41,261 nt of DNA, from assembly GCA_015493575.1 (NCBI GenBank), contig WGCX01000149.1:1-41261 (forward strand), given 5' to 3'. Shown one piece after another: positions 10,624 through 17,972 of the stretch. Position 1 is the first letter of the stretch. Each line of letters starts with the position of its first letter. Origin of the DNA: Desulfobacteraceae bacterium (GTDB lineage: Bacteria > Desulfobacterota > Desulfobacteria > Desulfobacterales > Desulfobacteraceae). Under the pieces are notes generated by a model. It had not been told where the DNA came from and did no database searches. It saw nothing but the letters and a program-made list of their open reading frames with translations. The translations under genes and the position numbers were made by a program.

Positions 10624-10998
10624 ATGGCTTTATTTGATAAATTCAACTATAATAAGGGAGCAGGCGGTCAGGCTGGCAGTATCCGTGATATTGTTGAGAA
10701 TATGAATAATATTCTTAATACGAAAAAGAATTACGGCTCCTATCTGAAAGATTATGGCATCCGTGATCTCAATGAATTTAACGATAGAGACGGCATGATA
10801 GAAATTATCATGAATGAAGTGGTAAGATGTATTGAACATTATGAACCAAGAGTGGAAATTGTTAATGTGATAAAGGAAGAAGAGACAGATATGTTTAAAT
10901 TATCCTTTAAAATGGAATGTGTCATCAAAGAGAGCAAAAAAACTTTAAATATGATATTTGATACGGTGTTTAACAATATTATTGTGGAAGATATATAA
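10624..10998 (+). CDS. tssE: T6SS baseplate subunit TssE (gp25-like)
   Basis: 124 aa; SIRDIVENMNNILNTKKNYGSYLKDYGIRDLNEF...IEHYEPRVEIVNV is a gp25/TssE pattern. Confidence 0.85.
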   Translation: MALFDKFNYNKGAGGQAGSIRDIVENMNNILNTKKNYGSYLKDYGIRDLNEFNDRDGMIEIIMNEVVRCIEHYEPRVEIVNVIKEEETDMFKLSFKMECVIKESKKTLNMIFDTVFNNIIVEDI

Positions 10999-11090
10999 CC
11001 ACCATGAGGCGGATCTGAACTGCGTTACAGCGCCTCCCAACGAACATGGAAAGAGTATTTGTAACTTTGTCAGAAGTGAGCTCTTTCTTA

Positions 11091-11268
11091 TACTCGATTA
11101 TCAAGTTTTTTAAATGAAATTTTTCCAAAAAGAGGGTCAGGCTTTTCTTATTCGTTGTTATCAAACTATAAATATATGTTAACCTCAAAAGTTGAGATAA
11201 TGACAATAAGGAAAGCCTGACCCTCTTAAATCTTTAATGTTCGATAAAAACTTGATAATCGAGTTATA
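11091..11268 (-). repeat. Copy 2 (inverted) of the element seen at 1-152, nested in ACTCGATTATCAAGTTTTT / AAAAACTTGATAATCGAGT outer inverted repeats
   Basis: Reverse complement matches 1-152 with few differences; outer arms at about 11093-11111 and 11247-11265. Confidence 0.9.
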
Positions 11269-11288
11269 AAAAAAAATAGGAAAAAATA

Positions 11289-11861
11289 ATGGGATCACTT
11301 GTCTGCCGTGTAGAACTGCATAAAAAAAACGGTATTATTATAACCGTTGAGAACAATGATGATAATATCACGCAGACCATGGTTTTGGATGGTACAACAA
11401 TTACAACAACCAATGCAGGGGCCGATGAAACCAGTGTAATTACCCAGGCTACTGACAGTATTACCATTAAATGTAAAAAATTTCTATTGGATGCAGACAC
11501 CATCACATGCAAGTCAACCGGTGCTGCTGTTCATGAAAGCAAGGATATATTTAAAATCAAAAGTTCAAAGGATATGTCCTTTAATTCAGGTGCAGATTTA
11601 AAGGCAGATGCAACATCAGATATGAAATTATCTGCAAAAAAAATTGATGCATCAACCACATCCGGAGATGTAAAAATTTCAGGTACAAATGTTAATGTCA
11701 CTGCAAAAATGAAAGCGGGGGTTGACAGTAAAAACCTTGACCTTAAGGGAAGTATCAGTGCAAAAGTGGATGGTGGAACAGTTGATGTAACCGGTAAAAA
11801 AGCCAATGTTGCAGGCAGTGCGTTGACAACCATAGGAGGTGGGATAATTAAAATTGGATAA
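11289..11861 (+). CDS. Standalone spike/needle-like beta-helical protein (VgrG C-terminal/gp5-needle-like)
   Basis: 190 aa, repetitive short beta repeats (DLKGSISAKVDGGTVDVTGKKANVAGSALTTIGGGIIKIG) like VgrG or phage spike C-termini; lacks the gp27/gp5 body. Confidence 0.6.
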   Translation: MGSLVCRVELHKKNGIIITVENNDDNITQTMVLDGTTITTTNAGADETSVITQATDSITIKCKKFLLDADTITCKSTGAAVHESKDIFKIKSSKDMSFNSGADLKADATSDMKLSAKKIDASTTSGDVKISGTNVNVTAKMKAGVDSKNLDLKGSISAKVDGGTVDVTGKKANVAGSALTTIGGGIIKIG

Positions 11862-11879
11862 AAGGGATAATGCCGCATC

Positions 11880-13511
11880 ATGCAGATGAATGAAAAATTA
11901 TACAGGTATTTTTTAGAAGAGATGCATGAACTGGAACGTTTCCGCATGGAGTATGCAGCACGACACCCATCGGCATCTCTTGACAGAGACGATCCGGACA
12001 TAAAAAGACTTGTGGAGGCTCTTGCTTTTTTTGCAGCAAGAACACATAATGCAGGACTGAACAATATCGTCTCTGCAAGATTAAGGATATTTCAGCAGTT
12101 TTTCCCCTTTCTGCTGTCTCCTCTTCCTGTAATGGGCATGCTTCAGGCCGTTCCAACGGGACGTTTTTCAGAAACCGCAATACTGCCAAGGGGCAGTCAA
12201 ATCCTTATATCTCCCGGCGGGAACAAAAAAGCTGCTGTATTCAGAACAATGAAAGATCTCCGTATCCTTCCTGTTTCTCTTACTGAAACAAAACTTTTAT
12301 TGCTTCCTGATAGGGGATTCCGACTTCTGATCTGCATTGAATCCATGTACGACCGAACCGATGATATCGGTAAAATCAGCTTTAACATTGACCATCTAAA
12401 TAACTATCAGGCATCTCTGCTTATTTTTGATAATTTACGTAACCACATGAAAAGGGCAATGGTGGTATTTGATAAAAAGGCTGATGAAAATTCAAAAGGA
12501 ACCTCATGCAGTATAATATTTGGAAATGATTCTGAACAAAGTAAAATACAAAAACGGGAAATGCATCCTCTGCAAAAGGCAAGATTTTTTTTCCAGTTGC
12601 CGCAGCAGGATCTTTTTATGATAATTGATATGCCTGATAGAAAAAAAACATGGAAAAAATTTACCATTTGTATTGATCTGGATGATAAATGGCCGGGGAA
12701 ACTGATAATCAATAAAGATATTTTCAAACTGCATGCGGTTCCCATGGAAAACCTGATAAAAGAAGCCACTATACCGCTTATTTATGATGGTACAAAAGAA
12801 AGCTTTATGATACGTCATCCTGAACTGGACAAAGGCTATGAACTTCAATCGGTTAAAGGTGTATACCAAATTAAGGACGGCGCAATGCTTCCTTTGAAAC
12901 CAGGCATTTTATCCGGTGGAGAAGGTTCATATGAAATAGAACGGAAAACAGGTAAAAGCGGCAAAACACAATACTGGCTCCACCTTCATTATTCAAAGGC
13001 TTTTATGGAGCCTGTCACCATTGTAGTGGAAGTATTATGGTATCAGCCGGGATTTTCAAAAATGATTTCAGATCAGCTTAAAGCATTGCCGTACAGCCGT
13101 GATATTGCAGGTGTAAACTGGGAAATATGCGATACTATTGTCCCCCACAGAAAGAGTAATTTCCAGGAAAATATGGATGGCTTTATGCATCTTTTAACAA
13201 TCAAGAACAAATCCATTCTCACCTATGATGATATTACTTCCCTTCTGGAACTACTTGGAAGTGTCTGGAAAGGACATTTCAAACCGATTAAAGATCTGTT
13301 CTATGATTTAAGGGTTGAACATGTTTCTTCGGGAAGAGGAAAGGATTTAAGCGGACTTATTAAATTTGTATATTATTTGAAATTTCATGCATGTGAACAG
13401 GGAATGATACCGCTGATAAAGACTTTTACGGAACAGGTAGAGAAAATCCTTGATTCATGGATTTCAGATGCTGTGATTGAAACCGGAATGGAAATAGATG
13501 CCGTACAATAA
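11880..13511 (+). CDS. tssF: T6SS baseplate subunit TssF
   Basis: 543 aa; YRYFLEEMHELERFRMEYAARHPSASLDRDDPDIKRLVEALAFFAARTH...FPFLLSPLPVMGMLQ is TssF-like. Confidence 0.85.
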   Translation: MQMNEKLYRYFLEEMHELERFRMEYAARHPSASLDRDDPDIKRLVEALAFFAARTHNAGLNNIVSARLRIFQQFFPFLLSPLPVMGMLQAVPTGRFSETAILPRGSQILISPGGNKKAAVFRTMKDLRILPVSLTETKLLLLPDRGFRLLICIESMYDRTDDIGKISFNIDHLNNYQASLLIFDNLRNHMKRAMVVFDKKADENSKGTSCSIIFGNDSEQSKIQKREMHPLQKARFFFQLPQQDLFMIIDMPDRKKTWKKFTICIDLDDKWPGKLIINKDIFKLHAVPMENLIKEATIPLIYDGTKESFMIRHPELDKGYELQSVKGVYQIKDGAMLPLKPGILSGGEGSYEIERKTGKSGKTQYWLHLHYSKAFMEPVTIVVEVLWYQPGFSKMISDQLKALPYSRDIAGVNWEICDTIVPHRKSNFQENMDGFMHLLTIKNKSILTYDDITSLLELLGSVWKGHFKPIKDLFYDLRVEHVSSGRGKDLSGLIKFVYYLKFHACEQGMIPLIKTFTEQVEKILDSWISDAVIETGMEIDAVQ

Positions 13512-13519
13512 GGGGAAAA

Positions 13520-14173
13520 ATGGAACCGGAACTCTGGAAAGCAATTCAAATTTTATTTGATAAGATAAATGAATACTTTGATAATATCAAGGATGATACT
13601 GAAAAGTCTGATACCTCATCAAATAGCGGACAAGAAGCGGAAAATTCCTTAGAGTACACAGATCTTGTAAAAGCAAGAAAAGAGATAAGGAAACAATTTG
13701 AGAACCTTCGTATAAAACTTCTTGAGTATTTATCCGAGCAGGAATCCTATCAGGTTCTTTTTCCCTTAGTGATATACCTCGATGAGATTGTCCGGGCTGA
13801 ATTTTTAAAGGAAAAACAGCTTGAATGGCCCCTGCTCCAAAAGGAATTATATGATGTTGATAACGGGGGTGAGTTGTTTTATGATAATTTAAACAGTATT
13901 CTTCGCAAACCCCAGACATCTGAATTTATATTCGAGGTTAATTATTTCTGTCTTAAACATGGCTTTCAGGGAAAATATGTGGGTAATCCTGTTAAAATCA
14001 AAGAGTATCTTGATAAGCTTAAAAAGAAAATATCCTGCATTGATATGGAAGGAGTAACTATATTTCCGGAGGATACATCAGAAATTAAATATTTCTGGCC
14101 TCCTGTATGGTATTACGGATGTGCTGTACTGTGCCTGATTGTATTTTATGGTGTGCTTCGGTTTGCAGGATAA
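13520..14173 (+). CDS. tssL: T6SS membrane subunit TssL (DotU-like)
   Basis: 217 aa; LVIYLDEIV...WPLLQKELYDVDNGGELFYDNL...CLKHGFQGKY and C-terminal single TM. Confidence 0.85.
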   Translation: MEPELWKAIQILFDKINEYFDNIKDDTEKSDTSSNSGQEAENSLEYTDLVKARKEIRKQFENLRIKLLEYLSEQESYQVLFPLVIYLDEIVRAEFLKEKQLEWPLLQKELYDVDNGGELFYDNLNSILRKPQTSEFIFEVNYFCLKHGFQGKYVGNPVKIKEYLDKLKKKISCIDMEGVTIFPEDTSEIKYFWPPVWYYGCAVLCLIVFYGVLRFAG

Positions 14174-14282
14174 CGGCAATACCATAATATATATCATTAC
14201 AAAAGGGGATCTGCTTTAAATTTAACGCACAATTAGGGAACTGGAAGAAAATAATATACATATATCGTGCAGTACTTTTGAT

Positions 14283-14348
14283 CGTTTTCAAGGCGTGATG
14301 ACAGGTGCATAGTCGAACTATGTGCCTGTTATCACAACAGAGAAAACG
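14283..14348. other. Long stem-loop between tssL and the orphan gene
   Basis: GTGATGACAGGTGCATAG-TCGAA-CTATGTGCCTGTTATCAC (18-bp stem including two G-U wobbles) with outer CGTTTTC/GAAAACG arms; no U-tract. Confidence 0.75.
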
Positions 14349-14487
14349 GGCAAAAGGGCAAACAGGATGCGTAAATTATTTTTTGGAAGTTCCCTTACAG
14401 TGCTTCAAATTTTCACAAGAAATAAAACGTGAGTTACTACGTTTATATCCGGATCCCGCCTCATGGCGGTTTTATAAGGAGCAGGTT

Positions 14488-16602
14488 ATGACTGAAATGT
14501 TCAGATTCAAATCATTGAAACAAACTACAGAAGCAAGGCAAAAAGAAATATTAATTAAACCCGGCCGCACTGAAGAATCCCGCCGCAGATATGAAGAACT
14601 TCTCGAGCAATCAAAATCTATAGTTATTACCCCGAAAGATGTTGTCAATTATCTTATCTATGTGGGCCTTGATTATAAAGGACAGATACAGATGGCTTTT
14701 GAGACAAAAGGCTGGGGTGGTTCATCCGAGGTCTCGGTCAATCCCCTCGGACTGGTAGGATTGAATACCGAATTAAGTATCGGAGGATCTGTTAAACGTG
14801 CAAAACAGCGTGTTATTATCGTTTCTAAAGGTCCATCTTCCATCAATTTCAAAAAAAATCATAAAATTCCTATGCCTATAGTAGTAAATAGCCTGGTTGG
14901 GAAATACTGGGAAGGAAAGACTCAAATAGGTATTGATGTCAGCGTCGGTTTTGAAGCTGCGGCAGGTGTTACACCAAAAAGAGGAAATGCACAGGCTGCC
15001 GCTGAAACATCCTCTTCCATTGATGAAGATTTCGGTAAAAAAGATAACTCACCTGGACTGACGGGCTTTGAAGCCGTAGGCGTGAGCGCATCCGCCAATG
15101 CCGGATTAAAGGCTGAAGCAGGGTATACATATGATCATTTTTATGCGGAAGATGTCTATCCGCTATATTTTGAGGATCAGAAGGAAGTTAAGAAAAAACT
15201 TGAAAAAATTCTATCCGAAGGTTCCATCAGGGGTATGTTTAAATACGATGCCTGCTCTTTCATCAATGATCATGTACGATTTTTCGGTAACAAAAAGTTG
15301 AATCTGCACGACAAAATTTTATGGCATACGACCACGAAAGGGTATAAAGATATTATAAAGAGGCTTAATAACTGCAGTCCCAATGCCCCGGAAAATATAA
15401 AGTCTGAATCCGAAATCTATAAGGATAAATTAAATCATTTCAGTACAAAAGGGGATGCAACAACTTATCTGAGATTATCTTCTCACAAAGCTGAAGGACA
15501 AGCCGGAGTCTATGCCAAAGCTGAAGCTACTGCTGCTGCAGGAGGATTGGCTTCCCTGGGGGTTAATGCTGAATTGTTTGCAGGCGTATCAGGTTCATAT
15601 AAAAAAGCATATTCAAGGTTTCAATCAAAAACCGTTACCGAATCTTACAAAAGAGGAGAAAAGATAAGACCGCAAACGGTTTTTACAACTTATGATACAA
15701 CTATCATGTATAGCAGCTTTTACTTGGGATTGGATGCTGACATTGACGTTTCCGGTAATATTTCACGCTACGGCAGATCTCTCAAAGATGACACGGAATT
15801 TGGGGAAAGCTTAGAGGAGGCAATGGAGAAGGCAAAGTGGCGTCCTGATTCTTTAAATCAGATTTCTTACAGAACTGCTATCGCTTACTGGAGAAAGCCT
15901 GATCCGTTAAGTGAATCGCACAGACCTGTGAAACCCGGAATTATCAAAAAAAGAAAAGCAAGATCCTGTCAGGGTACAGGCGTAGCTTTTGGCCAATCAT
16001 TTGTTGTAGGCAACCTGAAAAAGCTTATAACCAACTATTATAGTTGGTCAACCGGTAAATTCAATAAGAATATAAAAAATGATCCCTATATTAAAATAAT
16101 CGCACACGCACTAAACATACCGTTTAAAGATATACGGTACATAATAAGATTTCTGAGAAATAAGGATGTTTTAAGTAATATTGCCTACTATCTTCCATTG
16201 GATGTAGGAATATTGATTGAAGCAACACACAAACCTGTTAATTTGCCGCGTCTGATGGTTAATCAGAAAATAGATAAAAAAACAGGTAAAGAATTCGTTC
16301 AATTAACCCCCGATTTCAGCAAAACACTGTTCAAAGAGAAACTCAAGCCTGAATCTATTCGCTTAAGATATAGGAGAAGAGATGTTCACGATAAAGATTC
16401 ATCTCTTTTTACAATAGGCTTTAAGGTACAGGGGACAGGAGCAAAGATAAGACTTGAAAAAGTCCAGCGTGCCGGAGCTGACGGCATTTTTGACGTTACC
16501 ACAGTATTTGTCAATAATGAGCTTAAAAGATTGCATGACGGTCAAAACCCTGCTGCGGCTTATGAAAAAGCTGTACCGCCTGCTGCATTATTTTGTCAAT
16601 AA
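14488..16602 (+). CDS. Large orphan protein; candidate T6SS-associated effector or pore-forming protein
   Basis: 704 aa from an ATG at 14488 preceded by AAGGAG (longer 14305 GTG start less likely); two Ala/Gly-rich alternating blocks (VGVSASANAGLKAEAGY; AGVYAKAEATAAAGGLASLGVNAELFAGVSGSY); no signal peptide seen. Confidence 0.5.
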   Translation: MTEMFRFKSLKQTTEARQKEILIKPGRTEESRRRYEELLEQSKSIVITPKDVVNYLIYVGLDYKGQIQMAFETKGWGGSSEVSVNPLGLVGLNTELSIGGSVKRAKQRVIIVSKGPSSINFKKNHKIPMPIVVNSLVGKYWEGKTQIGIDVSVGFEAAAGVTPKRGNAQAAAETSSSIDEDFGKKDNSPGLTGFEAVGVSASANAGLKAEAGYTYDHFYAEDVYPLYFEDQKEVKKKLEKILSEGSIRGMFKYDACSFINDHVRFFGNKKLNLHDKILWHTTTKGYKDIIKRLNNCSPNAPENIKSESEIYKDKLNHFSTKGDATTYLRLSSHKAEGQAGVYAKAEATAAAGGLASLGVNAELFAGVSGSYKKAYSRFQSKTVTESYKRGEKIRPQTVFTTYDTTIMYSSFYLGLDADIDVSGNISRYGRSLKDDTEFGESLEEAMEKAKWRPDSLNQISYRTAIAYWRKPDPLSESHRPVKPGIIKKRKARSCQGTGVAFGQSFVVGNLKKLITNYYSWSTGKFNKNIKNDPYIKIIAHALNIPFKDIRYIIRFLRNKDVLSNIAYYLPLDVGILIEATHKPVNLPRLMVNQKIDKKTGKEFVQLTPDFSKTLFKEKLKPESIRLRYRRRDVHDKDSSLFTIGFKVQGTGAKIRLEKVQRAGADGIFDVTTVFVNNELKRLHDGQNPAAAYEKAVPPAALFCQ

Positions 16603-16791
16603 CCGCCATGAGGCGGATCTGGACCGGCCCAGATTTTGCCTCACAACAAAAAATGAAAGTCACACGTTTTTTTACAAATACTTTCTTATAACTGCCATGA
16701 GGCAGATCTGAAGACTTTCAGACTGCCTCTCAACAAATATTGAAACTCTAATAATTTAAGGTACTTTAAAGGAGTTTCATATAAAACAGCC

Positions 16792-17958
16792 ATGAAGATA
16801 CCATTTGAAAAATTTTCCTCCTATGGAAACAATTTTATCATTGTCGATGAAATTTCAGGACAATACATACCTGAATCAGCAAAAAATGATTTTGCAAAGA
16901 ATGTAACGGATATCAACTTTGGCATTGGTGCTGATGGTTTTATTGTGGTTCAGCACTGTAATTCAAAAGTATTATCGGAAATCAACGGTACCCGTTCTTA
17001 CTGGGACTTTGCACATCCGCAGGTTAAAGGGGATTATATATTCAGAATGTTTGAACCTGATGGAACGGAATCTCTATGCTGTGGTAACGGTTTGATGTGC
17101 ATTGCAGAATATTTATATAGAACAAAAGATATTACTTCTGCCCGTATTTTAACGGAAATACCAAATAAAAATCCGGTAATACGTACTATCGGATATGACA
17201 AAAAAGAACATAAAGCATGGGTTAATATGGGAAGCCCCGGTAAGATACCCTCTTTTTTGTTTGATTCCAGTGATATGGTGTTAGATGATAATAATATACA
17301 TAAGGCACATTTTGATATCAACTTAAATAATATCATTCCCTTTCTAAGCAGTTTTCCCGGTACAGAGCAGCCAATCTTTGAACACAGATTTTCTCTTACA
17401 GGTTACCTGATTTTCACAGGTGAGCCCCACCTGATTTTCTTACTTGATCCCAAAAAATATAATAATACATTTGTAAAAAGCATATTTGTTCAGAATGGGC
17501 ACATGAAACAGGAACATATAGTAAAAAAAGGGGTGAAATCCTGTACTCCGGATTTTGTTTACGCCATTGGTAAATATTTTAACAATAACATGAAAAATGT
17601 GTTCCCCTTTGGTATTAATATTAATTTTGTAAATTATATTAAAGATTCCAATATAATTGAGCAAAGATGTTTTGAGCGGGGAATAGAGAAAGAGACCCTT
17701 GCATGTGGAACAGGCATGGTGGCATCGGCATATTTACTCCGCACACTGAATATCATAAAAAATAAAAGCGTACGGATATATCCTGTTAAATGCAGGAACT
17801 TTAAACCGGATGCGCAAGCAGGAATTGAAATTATTAAAGAAGAATACCTGATACGGGGAACGCCTGCCCGTATATGCAATGGCATGTTTCTTTTCTTTGA
17901 AAAACAAAATCATAATTCCCCACATCTCACTGCATCTGCTCTGGTTCACACGTTCTGA
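16792..17958 (+). CDS. Diaminopimelate epimerase-like protein (extended)
   Basis: SSYGNNFIIVD, GADGF, FRMFEPDGTESLCCGNG and ERGIEKETLACGTG match DapF motifs with both catalytic Cys; 388 aa versus about 280 aa for typical DapF. Confidence 0.8.
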   Translation: MKIPFEKFSSYGNNFIIVDEISGQYIPESAKNDFAKNVTDINFGIGADGFIVVQHCNSKVLSEINGTRSYWDFAHPQVKGDYIFRMFEPDGTESLCCGNGLMCIAEYLYRTKDITSARILTEIPNKNPVIRTIGYDKKEHKAWVNMGSPGKIPSFLFDSSDMVLDDNNIHKAHFDINLNNIIPFLSSFPGTEQPIFEHRFSLTGYLIFTGEPHLIFLLDPKKYNNTFVKSIFVQNGHMKQEHIVKKGVKSCTPDFVYAIGKYFNNNMKNVFPFGININFVNYIKDSNIIEQRCFERGIEKETLACGTGMVASAYLLRTLNIIKNKSVRIYPVKCRNFKPDAQAGIEIIKEEYLIRGTPARICNGMFLFFEKQNHNSPHLTASALVHTF

Positions 17959-17972
17959 ATATAAAATAAATT

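Noticed and set aside
11531-12189. Minus-strand ORFs opposite the spike-like gene and tssF
   Set aside because: Antisense to coding genes with recognisable products; no ribosome-binding signal noted.
14305-14487. N-terminal extension of the orphan protein (MHSRTMCLLSQQRKRAKGQ...)
   Set aside because: Starts with GTG inside a stem-loop; the downstream ATG at 14488 has a good AAGGAG site, so the extension is probably untranslated.
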